A model generated the notes under the pieces. The model was not told where the DNA came from. It was given only the letters and a program-made list of their open reading frames with translations, and made no database searches. Below, piece by piece: positions 9,370-16,942 of a stretch of 64,000 nucleotides of DNA. The translations under genes and the position numbers were made by a program. The number at the start of each line of letters is the position of its first letter. Position 1 is the stretch's first letter. The DNA is from Sphingomonas taxi (lineage in GTDB: Bacteria > Pseudomonadota > Alphaproteobacteria > Sphingomonadales > Sphingomonadaceae): contig QFQI01000002.1 in assembly GCA_003243195.1 (NCBI GenBank), positions 372,001 to 436,000 of the forward strand, read 5' to 3'.

Positions 9370-10482
9370 TCAGTTCTCCACCTCGTCCCCGCCGGTCGAC
9401 CTCGGCACCGCCCCCGTCAGCGCGGCGGCGACCTGCTGGATCAGCACCTGGCGCGCGCGCATCGGCGCGGTCGTGTCGCCGATCTGCACCGCGATCGCGT
9501 AGCGGCGGCCGTCCGGCGCGGTCAGCAGCCCGATGTCGTTGAACCCGGCGTTGCGGCGGCCGAAATCCTGCCCGGTGCCGGTCTTGTGCGACAATTTCCA
9601 CCCCGGCGGGGTCGCGGCGCGCAGGCGGGCATGGCCGGTGCGCGACGCCGCCATCGTGTCCAGCAGCACGCGGGTGGAGGTTTCGCTCAGCAGTTCGCCG
9701 CGCGCCAGCCGCGCCAGCGCATCGACGATCGCGACCGGCTGCGCGCCGTCGGGCGGATTGTCGATATAGCGTTGCAGCGCGGCGGCGCGCACCTCCGGCG
9801 ACAGCCTTGCGCGCGCCGCCTCGAAACCGCGCCCCATCGCCATCGACTGGTTCCAGGTCACGCCTGCGGTGCCGCTCTGCAACAGCCGCTCGCCGGGGCC
9901 GAAGCGGATCGCGCCCAGCCGCTTGTCGGCGATGAAGCGCCGCACCGCCGCCGGCCCGCCGACCACGGTCAGCAGCCGGTCGTTGGCGGTGTTGTCGCTC
10001 TGCGTCAGCGCGCGGGTCAGCAGGCTGCCGACGGTGGTGCGATATCCGTCGGCGGTCACCAGCCCGGCGATCGGCTGGTGGAACAGCGTCAGGTCGTCGC
10101 GGGTGACCAGCACCGGATCGTCGAGCTTCAGCCGCCCGGCGTCGCGCTGCGCCAGCACGGTCATCGCCACCCACAATTTGCTGACGCTCTGCTGCGGCAG
10201 GTAGAGCGTGCCGCCTTGCGAGACGATCCAGTCCTCGTCCACCGCCTGGATCGCGGCGCCGGCCTTGCCGGGAAAGGCGCGGATCAGTTGCGACACGCGC
10301 TCCTGAAGCGCGCGCGGGGCCGATCGCGCGCGCGGCGGGGCGGGCGGCGGCACCGCGACCGACACCAAAGGCTGCGGCGGCGCGGCCGGGATCAGCGTCG
10401 AGCCCGCGCCCGCGCCGCAGCCGGCGATCAGCAGCGACCAGCCGATCACCGCGATCCGGTGCCCCAGTGTCGTCTTTCCCAT
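9370..10482 (-). CDS. Class A beta-lactamase-like serine hydrolase (lipoprotein)
   Basis: A 370-residue protein with a lipoprotein-like signal: a short hydrophobic stretch ending SLLIAGCGAG. The class A active-site set is present: SVSK with nucleophile S99 and K102, SDN at 162-164, GERLLQ with E198 at the position of Ambler E166, and KTG at 300-302. The usual N170 of the ExxLN motif is replaced by Gln (Q202). Spacing from S99 to the SDN motif and to E198 is within three residues of the canonical values, while KTG lies about 37 residues further on. It could hydrolyse beta-lactams or be a related periplasmic peptidase. The start was chosen at the signal peptide; an ATG five codons upstream is possible. 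Confidence 0.82.
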   Translation of the reverse strand: MGKTTLGHRIAVIGWSLLIAGCGAGAGSTLIPAAPPQPLVSVAVPPPAPPRARSAPRALQERVSQLIRAFPGKAGAAIQAVDEDWIVSQGGTLYLPQQSVSKLWVAMTVLAQRDAGRLKLDDPVLVTRDDLTLFHQPIAGLVTADGYRTTVGSLLTRALTQSDNTANDRLLTVVGGPAAVRRFIADKRLGAIRFGPGERLLQSGTAGVTWNQSMAMGRGFEAARARLSPEVRAAALQRYIDNPPDGAQPVAIVDALARLARGELLSETSTRVLLDTMAASRTGHARLRAATPPGWKLSHKTGTGQDFGRRNAGFNDIGLLTAPDGRRYAIAVQIGDTTAPMRARQVLIQQVAAALTGAVPRSTGGDEVEN

Positions 10483-10636
10483 GTCCGTGGCCGCCATCCC
10501 CGTGTCGGGCGAGCCTGTGACCGGCGGGGCCGCGAACTCAATGCCTTGCGACTCGGGCGTGCGACGACCGCCGGCCTGCGCGCGATGAACCGAGTCGGGC
10601 CGCGCCGGGGCCGTCAACGGCCGGATTCGCCGCGGC

Positions 10637-12208
10637 TCACGGCACCAGCACCGTGTCGACGGGCACGTCGAGCATGTCGGGCCAGTCGAGCGTGTAATGC
10701 AGCCCGCGGCTCTCGTGCCGGTGCAGCGCCGAGCGCACGATCAGCTCGGCGTTCTGGAGCAGGTTGCGCAATTCGACCAGGTCGGGGGTGACGCGGAAGT
10801 GGCCGTAATAATCCTCGACCTCGGAGCGCAGCAGGTCGATGCGGTGCTGCGCGCGCTCCAGCCGCTTGGTGGTGCGCACGATGCCGACGTAATTCCACAT
10901 GAAGCGGCGGATCTCGGTCCAGTTCTGCTTGATGACCACCTCCTCGTCGGAATCGGTCACGCGGCTTTCGTCCCACGCGCGGATCGACGGCACCGGCGGC
11001 AGCGTGTCCCAGCGTTCGGCGATGTGCCGCGCCGCCGCCTCGCCGAACACGAAACATTCCAGCAGCGAGTTGCTGGCCAGCCGGTTCGCGCCGTGCAGCC
11101 CGGATTGCGTGCACTCGCCCGCGGCATACAGGCCGGGCAGGTCGGTGCGCCCGTCGCGATCGACCACGATCCCGCCGCACGTATAATGCTGCGCGGGCAC
11201 GACCGGGATCGGCGAGGTGGTCATGTCGATCCCCAGCCCGAGCAGCTTCTCGTGGATGTTGGGGAAATGCGCGCGCACGAAGTCGGCGGGCATGTGGCTG
11301 ATGTCGAGGTGCACGAAATCGAGGCCGTAGCGCTTGATCTCGGCGTCGATCGCGCGCGCCACCACGTCGCGCGGCGCCAGTTCCAGCCGCTGGTCGTAAT
11401 AGGGCATGAAACGCTTGCCGGTGACGGGATTGACGAGCCGCCCGCCCTCGCCGCGCACCGCCTCGGTGATGAGGAAGTTCTTGACCTCCAGATGGTACAG
11501 GCAGGTCGGGTGGAACTGCATGAATTCCATGTTGGCGACGCGCGCGCCCGCCCGCCACGCCATCGCGATCCCGTCGCCGGTCGCGCCGCGCGGCGCGGTG
11601 GAGAACAGATAGGTCCGCCCCGCCCCGCCCGTCGCCAGGATCGTCGCGCGCGCGGTGTGCAGCCCGACCTCGCCGGTGCGGCGGTCGATCGCATAGACGC
11701 CCCATACGTTGCCCGCGCCCGAATACCGCTCCTCGTGCCGGCTGGTGGCCAGGTCCACCGCGACCTGATCGGGCACCAGCGTGATGTTGGGGTGCGCCTC
11801 GGCGGCGCGTTGCAGCGCCTCCTGCACCGCCCAGCCGGTCGCGTCCGCGACATGCACGATGCGGCGATGCGAATGGCCGCCCTCGCGCGTCAGGTGCAGC
11901 GCGCCGTCTTCCTCGGCGAAGGGGACGCCCAGCGCGCGCAGCCGCGCGATCGCGGCGGGGGCGCGCTCGACGACGAATTCCACGATCGCGCGGTCGTTCA
12001 GCCCCGCGCCCGCCACCATCGTGTCCTCGACATGATGTTCGAACGTGTCGCCGGGTTCGAGCACCGCGGCGATCCCGCCCTGCGCCCAGGCGGTCGACCC
12101 CTCGTCGAGCGCGCCCTTGGCGAGCACGGTCACCTTGAAGCGATCGGCGAGGTTCAGCGCGGCGGTCAGCCCGGCGGCACCGGAGCCGACGATCAGGACA
12201 TCGCTCAT
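10637..12208 (-). CDS. nadB: L-aspartate oxidase
   Basis: A 523-residue FAD enzyme of de novo NAD synthesis that oxidises L-aspartate to iminoaspartate, the substrate of NadA. It starts with a Rossmann FAD motif MSDVLIVGSGAAGLTAALNL. Further landmarks are GSTAWAQGGIAAVL, the active-site segment EFMQFHPTCLY, HLDISHMP and the FAD-binding GLHGANRLASNSLLECFVFG near residue 400. The C-terminal succinate-dehydrogenase-type helical domain is complete. Neither nadA nor nadC is next to it. The frame extends 23 codons upstream as a proline/arginine-rich stretch, so the ATG at 12208, directly before the FAD motif, is preferred. Confidence 0.96.
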   Translation of the reverse strand: MSDVLIVGSGAAGLTAALNLADRFKVTVLAKGALDEGSTAWAQGGIAAVLEPGDTFEHHVEDTMVAGAGLNDRAIVEFVVERAPAAIARLRALGVPFAEEDGALHLTREGGHSHRRIVHVADATGWAVQEALQRAAEAHPNITLVPDQVAVDLATSRHEERYSGAGNVWGVYAIDRRTGEVGLHTARATILATGGAGRTYLFSTAPRGATGDGIAMAWRAGARVANMEFMQFHPTCLYHLEVKNFLITEAVRGEGGRLVNPVTGKRFMPYYDQRLELAPRDVVARAIDAEIKRYGLDFVHLDISHMPADFVRAHFPNIHEKLLGLGIDMTTSPIPVVPAQHYTCGGIVVDRDGRTDLPGLYAAGECTQSGLHGANRLASNSLLECFVFGEAAARHIAERWDTLPPVPSIRAWDESRVTDSDEEVVIKQNWTEIRRFMWNYVGIVRTTKRLERAQHRIDLLRSEVEDYYGHFRVTPDLVELRNLLQNAELIVRSALHRHESRGLHYTLDWPDMLDVPVDTVLVP

Positions 12209-12402
12209 CGGGCGGTCACGCGGAGGTCGAGGCGCCGACGGCGGCGCGGGAGGTCGGCAACGGACATGCCGATCCATGTGGCATAGATCGGGTCCGCAAG
12301 GACAGCCCCCGTCGCGCGCGCGGTCGCCCTCGCCCGGCCGTCATCCGTCGCGCCGCCGCCGACGGCGGCCCGGCTCGGCCCGCGCCGCGTCGCGTGACCG
12401 GC

Positions 12403-13344
12403 CTACAGCGCGTTCGCCGCGCGCGTCAGGTTCAGGAACACGTCCTCCAGGTCCGCTTCCTTCGTGCTCACGTCGACGATGCCGTAACCGCCCGCCTGCA
12501 CCGCGCCCAGCACCTCGCCGGCGTTCACGCGGTCCTTGGCATAGGTGATCTCCAGCGTGCGCGCGCCCTTCAGCGCCACCTTCTCGAAACAGGCATTGTC
12601 GGGCAGCGCGGCGACGTCGCGGTCGACGGTCACCGCGACCACCTTCTCCTGCGCCTTGCCGACCAGCTCGGCGGTCGGCTCGTTGGCGATGACGCGGCCG
12701 CCGTTGATGATCGCGATCCGGTCGCACAATTCCTCGGCCTCCTCCAGATAGTGCGTGGTCAGCACCACCGTCACGCCGGCATCGTTGAGGCTGCGGACAT
12801 AGCTCCACAATTGCTGGCGCAGCTCGATGTCGACGCCGGCGGTCGGCTCGTCCAGCACCAGCACCGGCGGCTGGTGGACCATCGCCTTGGCGACCATCAG
12901 CCGGCGCTTCATGCCCCCCGACAGCGTGCGGGCATAGGCGCGCGCCTTGTCCTCCAGGTGCACCGCGCGCAGCAATTCCATGCTGCGGCGCTCCTTCTTC
13001 GGCACGCCGTACAGCCCGGCCTGGATCTCCAGCGTCTCGATCGGCGTGAAGAACGGATCGAACAGGATCTCCTGATTGACGATCCCGATCGACGCCTTGG
13101 CGTTGCGCGGATGCTGGTCGATGTCGAAGCCCCAGATCGCGGCATGGCCGCTGGTCTTGTTCACCAGCCCGGCCAGGATGTTGATGAGCGTCGACTTGCC
13201 CGCGCCGTTCGGCCCCAGCAATCCGAAGATGCTGCCGCGCGGGACGTCGAACGTGACGCCGTCCAGCGCGCGCTTGCCCGGCGCCCCCTTGATGCCGGCA
13301 TAGGTCTTGCACAGGTCGCGGATCGAGATGGCGGCTTCGGTCAT
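12403..13344 (-). CDS. ABC transporter ATP-binding protein (drug/DrrA-NodI type)
   Basis: A 313-residue ABC ATPase. Walker A is LLGPNGAGKST, followed by the Q-loop in GIVNQEILFDPFF, the signature LSGGMKRRL, Walker B VLVLDEPTAGVD and the H-loop in VVLTTHYLEEAEEL. The C-terminal 80 residues form the extra domain found in DrrA/NodI/CcmA-like subunits that pair with a separate ABC-2 permease. No permease gene lies on either side: nadB is downstream and the upstream neighbour is divergent. The partner must therefore be encoded elsewhere, and the substrate is unknown. Confidence 0.9.
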   Translation of the reverse strand: MTEAAISIRDLCKTYAGIKGAPGKRALDGVTFDVPRGSIFGLLGPNGAGKSTLINILAGLVNKTSGHAAIWGFDIDQHPRNAKASIGIVNQEILFDPFFTPIETLEIQAGLYGVPKKERRSMELLRAVHLEDKARAYARTLSGGMKRRLMVAKAMVHQPPVLVLDEPTAGVDIELRQQLWSYVRSLNDAGVTVVLTTHYLEEAEELCDRIAIINGGRVIANEPTAELVGKAQEKVVAVTVDRDVAALPDNACFEKVALKGARTLEITYAKDRVNAGEVLGAVQAGGYGIVDVSTKEADLEDVFLNLTRAANAL

Positions 13345-13431
13345 GCACGCGCGATAGGCCGATGGCGGGGCGATTCCAATGGTCGCTCAGAAGGATTGTG
13401 TCGTCGCCGCGCGCTTGCTAATCGCACGGCC

Positions 13432-13668
13432 ATGCTGCCGCCACCCGAAGTCTCCCGCGTATCGTCCCCGCGCGTCGCCTGCGACGGCGCGACCGACATC
13501 CCCGGCGGCGCCGCGCTCGGCCATCCGCGCGTGTGGCTGCAGATCGACGAGCATGGCTATGTCGACTGCGGCTATTGCGACCGGCGCTTCGTGCTGATCG
13601 GTGGCCCGGCGGACGGCGTGGACCCGGCGACGCTGCCCGACATCCCGGCCGGCGCCAGCCCGCAGTAG
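13432..13668 (+). CDS. CHCC zinc-finger domain protein (NDUFS6-like)
   Basis: A 78-residue protein consisting essentially of one CHCC zinc-finger domain, the fold found in the mitochondrial complex I subunit NDUFS6 and in small alphaproteobacterial proteins. The probable zinc ligands are C17, H31, C46 and C49, seen in VACDG, GHPRVWLQI and GYVDCGYCDRRF. The role of free-standing bacterial versions is not settled, and a link to complex I assembly is plausible only by homology. It lies 33 bases ahead of tldD on the same strand and is divergent from the ABC ATPase gene. Confidence 0.88.
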   Translation: MLPPPEVSRVSSPRVACDGATDIPGGAALGHPRVWLQIDEHGYVDCGYCDRRFVLIGGPADGVDPATLPDIPAGASPQ

Positions 13669-13701
13669 CCACGGGGGGCGCCCGCGCCTATCTTGGCGGG
13701 C

Positions 13702-15117
13702 ATGACCGATCCCCGCTCCTTCCTGTACCGCGACACGCTGGACCCCGAAACGGCGCGGCGCGTCACCGCCGACGTGCTGGGGCGCGCCGACGATGGCGAA
13801 CTGTTCCTGCAATATCGCAAGGCGGAGGCGTTCGGATTCGACGACGGGCGGCTCAAGACCGCCAGCTACGACACCACCGCCGGCTTCGGCCTGCGCGCCG
13901 TGTCGGGGGAGATGACCGCCTTCGCGCACGCCAGCGAGATGAGCGAGGCGGCGATCCGCCGCGCGGGCGAGACGATGCGGCTGATCGATCCGTCCACGCA
14001 CGCCAAGGCGGCGCCGCCGGCCGGCACGAACGCGCGGCTCTACACCGACGCCGACCCGCTCGACCTGGTGCCGTTCGCCGAGAAGGTGAACCTGTGCCAG
14101 ACGATCGACGCCGCGGCGCGCGCCCGCGACCCGCGCGTCGTGCAGGTGTCGGTCGGGCTGTCGGGGACGTGGAGCGTGGTGGAGGTCGTCCGCCCGGACG
14201 GCTTCGTCGCCACCGACGTGCGCCCGCTGGTGCGGCTGAACGTGTCGATCGTCGCGGAGGCGAACGGCCGGCGCGAGACCGGCAGCTTCGGCATCGGCGG
14301 ACGCTATCTCTACGACCGGCTGATGGGGCCGGACACCTGGAACCGTGCGATCGACGAGGCGCTGGCGCAGGCGCTGGTCAATCTGGAGGCGGTGGACGCG
14401 CCGGCCGGCGAGATGACGGTGCTGCTCGGACCGGGCTGGCCCGGCGTGCTGCTGCACGAGGCGATCGGGCACGGGCTGGAGGGTGACTTCAACCGCAAGG
14501 GCACCTCGGCCTTCTCCGGGCGGATCGGCGACCAGGTGGCGGCGCGCGGCGTGACGATCGTCGACGACGGCAGCATCGCCGATCGCCGCGGCTCGCTGAC
14601 CATCGACGACGAGGGCACGCCCACGCGGGAGACGATCCTGATCGAGGACGGCTTCCTGAAGGGCTATATGCACGACCGCCTCAACGCGCGGCTGATGGGC
14701 GTCGCGCCGACCGGCAACGGGCGCCGCGAGAGTTTCCGCCATGCGCCGATGCCGCGCATGACCAACACCTTCATGAAGGGCGGGCGCGACGATCCCGCCG
14801 GGCTGCTCGCGCGCGTGAAGAAGGGCATCTTCGCCAAATCGTTCGGCGGCGGGCAGGTCGACATCGTGTCGGGCAAGTTCACCTTCTCCTGCACCGAGGC
14901 GTACACGATCGAGGACGGGCGGATCGGCGCGCCGATCAAGGGGGCGACGCTGATCGGCGACGGGCCGAGCGTGCTGACCAGGGTGCTGGGCGTGGGCGAC
15001 GACTTCGCGCTGGACGAAGGCGTCGGCGTATGCGGCAAGGGGGGACAGAGCGTTCCGGCCGGCGTCGGCCAGCCGTCGCTGCTGATCGACGGACTGACGG
15101 TGGGCGGGACGGCCTAG
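13702..15117 (+). CDS. tldD: Metalloprotease TldD
   Basis: A 471-residue protein of the TldD/PmbA family. With TldE it forms a heterodimeric zinc protease that degrades unfolded peptides and matures some modified peptides (microcin B17 in E. coli). The zinc motif HEAIGHGLEGD is clear in LLHEAIGH, around residue 255. Other family segments are FGDDGR-like FGFDDGRLK, DDEGTPT, GYMHDR and KFTFSCTEAY near the C-terminus. Its partner pmbA/tldE is not adjacent, as is usual. The ATG at 13702 is preferred to the in-frame TTG at 13693. The last four bases overlap the end of the convergent ccdB gene. Confidence 0.96.
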   Translation: MTDPRSFLYRDTLDPETARRVTADVLGRADDGELFLQYRKAEAFGFDDGRLKTASYDTTAGFGLRAVSGEMTAFAHASEMSEAAIRRAGETMRLIDPSTHAKAAPPAGTNARLYTDADPLDLVPFAEKVNLCQTIDAAARARDPRVVQVSVGLSGTWSVVEVVRPDGFVATDVRPLVRLNVSIVAEANGRRETGSFGIGGRYLYDRLMGPDTWNRAIDEALAQALVNLEAVDAPAGEMTVLLGPGWPGVLLHEAIGHGLEGDFNRKGTSAFSGRIGDQVAARGVTIVDDGSIADRRGSLTIDDEGTPTRETILIEDGFLKGYMHDRLNARLMGVAPTGNGRRESFRHAPMPRMTNTFMKGGRDDPAGLLARVKKGIFAKSFGGGQVDIVSGKFTFSCTEAYTIEDGRIGAPIKGATLIGDGPSVLTRVLGVGDDFALDEGVGVCGKGGQSVPAGVGQPSLLIDGLTVGGTA

Positions 15118-15410
15118 GCGGTCCCGATCAGCACGTCGATCGCGCCGATGATCCGCTGACCCTCATCGGCCAGCGATGTGACGCGCGAGCGGAGTTCGGT
15201 CGTGCGGATCGTGGCGGCGAGTTGCGCGACCAGAACCAGCCGCTCGCCTTCCACCTCGAACTCCGGATTGACGCGGGCGTTCGGTCCCGGCCCTTCGCCG
15301 GGCGGCAGCAGCGGCAGGACGAAACGCGTGCCGATGTCCTTCAGGAAATCCGCCTGACAATCGACGACCATCGCGCCGTCGCGCAGTCGATACACGTCGA
15401 AGCGCGCCAT
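15114..15410 (-). CDS. ccdB: CcdB-family toxin, gyrase-inhibitor type
   Basis: A 98-residue CcdB-like protein. In the family the toxin poisons DNA gyrase by trapping GyrA-DNA complexes. The N-terminal strand RFDVYRLRDGAMVVDCQADFL and the central strands (FVLPLLPP, ERLVLVAQLAA) match the family pattern. The C-terminus ends AIDVLIGTA, so the Trp-Gly-Ile ending essential for gyrase poisoning in F-plasmid CcdB is absent, and toxicity needs testing. The ATG overlaps the ccdA stop by one base (TGATG), which is standard coupling for this operon. The frame is open further upstream through ccdA, but that part encodes nothing recognisable. Confidence 0.85.
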   Translation of the reverse strand: MARFDVYRLRDGAMVVDCQADFLKDIGTRFVLPLLPPGEGPGPNARVNPEFEVEGERLVLVAQLAATIRTTELRSRVTSLADEGQRIIGAIDVLIGTA

Positions 15411-15655
15411 CAGAACATCCGGTACTTTTCCAGTGGCAGCTCGTTTTCCTCGACCCACTGCCGGTGCGACTCGATCCACGCGCGATTTTCTTCCTGCCAC
15501 GCCGCGTCCACCGCCGCCCTGGTCGCCTTCTTCAACGCCGCCTCGCTGACCTGCGAAAGGTTGATGCCCGCCCCCCGCGCCGCCGCCACGACGCCGCTGT
15601 CGATCGACAAATTGACGGACTGACGCTTGCCTGACGCGATCGGATCGTGCTTCAT
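15410..15655 (-). CDS. ccdA: CcdA-family antitoxin
   Basis: An 81-residue antitoxin. The N-terminal half (QSVNLSIDSGVVAAARGAG) is a ribbon-helix-helix DNA-binding domain. The C-terminal tail, with WVEENELPLEKYRMF at the very end, closely resembles the CcdB-wrapping tail of plasmid-F CcdA. It is expected to neutralise CcdB and to repress its own operon. Translation most likely starts at the ATG at 15655; an ATG two codons upstream is also in frame. Upstream lies an 18-base inverted repeat that is a good operator candidate. The pair sits between tldD and a divergent PNPOx-fold gene, with no sign of a surrounding mobile element. Confidence 0.88.
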   Translation of the reverse strand: MKHDPIASGKRQSVNLSIDSGVVAAARGAGINLSQVSEAALKKATRAAVDAAWQEENRAWIESHRQWVEENELPLEKYRMF

Positions 15656-15661
15656 GCACAC

Positions 15662-15679
15662 GGGTTATGCGCATACCCC
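15662..15679. promoter_or_regulatory. Probable ccdAB operator (inverted repeat)
   Basis: An 18-base inverted repeat with 8 of 9 arm positions matching, centred on the perfect palindrome TATGCGCATA (15666-15675) with GGG and CCC flanks. It starts 6 bases before the ccdA start codon and lies in the 50-base gap shared with the divergent gene at 15706. On the minus strand a TTGACG element (15690-15685) lies just upstream of it and could be the -35 box. Position and symmetry fit a ribbon-helix-helix operator; binding by CcdAB is inferred. Confidence 0.55.
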
Positions 15680-15705
15680 CTGCGCGTCAATTCGGAGCAG
15701 GACCG

Positions 15706-16257
15706 ATGGCCGAGTTCTTCCCCACGCTCACGCCCGAGCATCGCGCGTTCGTCGCGCGGCAGCCGGTGTTCTTCGTCGCCACCGCCGCGGCGGATGCGCG
15801 CGTGAACCTCAGTCCGAAGGGCATGGACAGTTTCCGCGTGCTGGACGACGCCACCGTCGCCTATCTCGACGTCGCGGGATCGGGCAATGAAACCAACGCG
15901 CACCTGCTGGCCGACGGGCGAATCACGATCATGTTCTGCGCCTTCGACAATCCGGCGCTGATCTTCCGCATCTACGGCCGGGGCCGGCCGGTGTTGCCGC
16001 AGGATGCGGAATGGGCGGGGCTGGCCGCGCACTTCACGCCGCTGCCCGGCACGCGGCAGATCTTCGTGATCGCGATCGAGCAGGTGCAGACCTCGTGCGG
16101 GTGGGGCGTGCCGCACATGGCGTTCGAGCGCGAGCGGACCACGCTCAGCAAATATCACGCCGCCAACGGCGATGCGACGCGCTTCGCCAAATATGCGGTC
16201 CGCACGCACTCGATCGACGGGTTGCCGGTCCGCAACCCGACCGTGGTGCCCGCCTGA
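15706..16257 (+). CDS. Pyridoxamine 5'-phosphate oxidase-fold flavoprotein
   Basis: A 183-residue protein of the PNPOx-like split-barrel flavin family. It begins MAEFFPTLTPEHRAFVARQP and carries VNLSPKGMDSFRVLD, a typical segment of the uncharacterised alphaproteobacterial branch that is distinct from true PdxH. It probably binds FMN or F420-like cofactors, and no substrate can be assigned. The ATG at 15706 has a GGAG Shine-Dalgarno seven bases upstream. The stop overlaps the start of the DUF2007 gene by one base (TGATG), so the two are likely co-translated. Confidence 0.82.
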   Translation: MAEFFPTLTPEHRAFVARQPVFFVATAAADARVNLSPKGMDSFRVLDDATVAYLDVAGSGNETNAHLLADGRITIMFCAFDNPALIFRIYGRGRPVLPQDAEWAGLAAHFTPLPGTRQIFVIAIEQVQTSCGWGVPHMAFERERTTLSKYHAANGDATRFAKYAVRTHSIDGLPVRNPTVVPA

Positions 16258-16457
16258 TGGCGCTGGTCGAACTCGGGCGTTACGACCGCAACCTCGCCAA
16301 CATCCTGGTCGCGCGGCTGGAGGCGGACGGCATCCCCGCGCACGCGTTCGACGGTGGTGCGTCGATCGCGGACGGAAGCTGGCTGCTGATCCCGGTGCGG
16401 GTGATGGTGGACGAGGACGATCTGTCCGCGGCCGAGGCGATCGTCTGCACTGCCTGA
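16257..16457 (+). CDS. DUF2007-type small protein
   Basis: A 66-residue protein beginning MALVELGRYDRNLANILVAR. The whole chain corresponds to the DUF2007 domain, a small beta-alpha domain sometimes described as a putative signal-transducing or prokaryotic signal-binding fold. The pattern in which a conserved EADGIPAHAFDGG follows the first helix is typical. There is no signal peptide or membrane segment. The start codon overlaps the preceding stop. Its function is unknown; the pairing with the PNPOx-fold protein is the only contextual hint. Confidence 0.75.
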   Translation: MALVELGRYDRNLANILVARLEADGIPAHAFDGGASIADGSWLLIPVRVMVDEDDLSAAEAIVCTA

Positions 16458-16541
16458 AAAACGGGCAGCATCGCGCCCCGCTGCACGATTTTTAACATTC
16501 GTTAACCCCTCGTTTGCCGCGCGCCGCGCCGCGCGGGCATC

Positions 16542-16557
16542 TGGCACGCGGTGTGCA
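16542..16557 (+). promoter_or_regulatory. Sigma-54 (-24/-12) promoter of glnK-amtB
   Basis: The sequence TGGCACG at 16542-16548 is followed by four bases and then GTGCA (16553-16557). This matches the RpoN consensus TGGCACG-N4-TTGCA in all but one position. The invariant GG (16543-16544) and GC (16555-16556) are exactly 12 bases apart, as RNA polymerase-sigma-54 requires. Transcription would start near 16567, about 25 bases before the glnK ATG. NtrC-dependent activation is expected from the known control of glnK-amtB, but I could not identify a convincing NtrC site. Confidence 0.85.
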
Positions 16558-16592
16558 AGGCACAACGGCGGGACAGACGAAAAGGGGGCGCG

Positions 16593-16931
16593 ATGAAGCT
16601 GGTCATAGCGATCATCAAACCGTTCAAGCTCGACGAGGTGCGCGAGGCGCTCACCACGGTCGGCGTTGCGGGGATGACGGTGTCGGAGGTGAAGGGGTTC
16701 GGCCGCCAGAAGGGGCAGACCGAAATCTACCGCGGCGCCGAATACAGCACCAACATGGTGCCCAAGATCAAGATCGAGGTCGTCTGCGCCTCCGACATCG
16801 CCGACCGCGTGGTGGAGGCGATCCAGGCCGCGGCGAACACCGGGGCGATCGGCGATGGCAAGATCTTCGTGCTCGACGTCGGACAGGCGGTGCGCATCCG
16901 CACCGGCGAAACCGACGACACGGCATTGTGA
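16593..16931 (+). CDS. glnK: PII nitrogen-regulatory protein GlnK
   Basis: A 112-residue PII protein. The T-loop with the uridylylation site Tyr51 is intact (RGAEYS), as are the N-terminal MKLVIAIIKPFKLDEVREAL, the B-loop GAIGDGKIF and the C-loop RIRTGE. PII trimers sense 2-oxoglutarate, ATP/ADP and glutamine status through GlnD uridylylation; the unmodified form plugs AmtB. Position directly before amtB identifies it as GlnK rather than GlnB. The ATG at 16593 lies after the predicted sigma-54 start site, so longer upstream readings are excluded. Its TGA touches the first possible amtB ATG. Confidence 0.95.
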   Translation: MKLVIAIIKPFKLDEVREALTTVGVAGMTVSEVKGFGRQKGQTEIYRGAEYSTNMVPKIKIEVVCASDIADRVVEAIQAAANTGAIGDGKIFVLDVGQAVRIRTGETDDTAL

Positions 16932-16942
16932 TGGGGGGCGGC

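Noticed and set aside
6398..9502. A 1034-codon open frame on the plus strand opposite polA
   Set aside because: It is antisense to a clear DNA polymerase I and its protein is Arg/Gln/His-rich low complexity. Long antisense frames are expected at this GC content.
16458..16480. CTGCC...GGCAG inverted repeat as a terminator after the DUF2007 gene
   Set aside because: The stem is only five base pairs with a nine-base loop and no adjoining T-run after the second arm.
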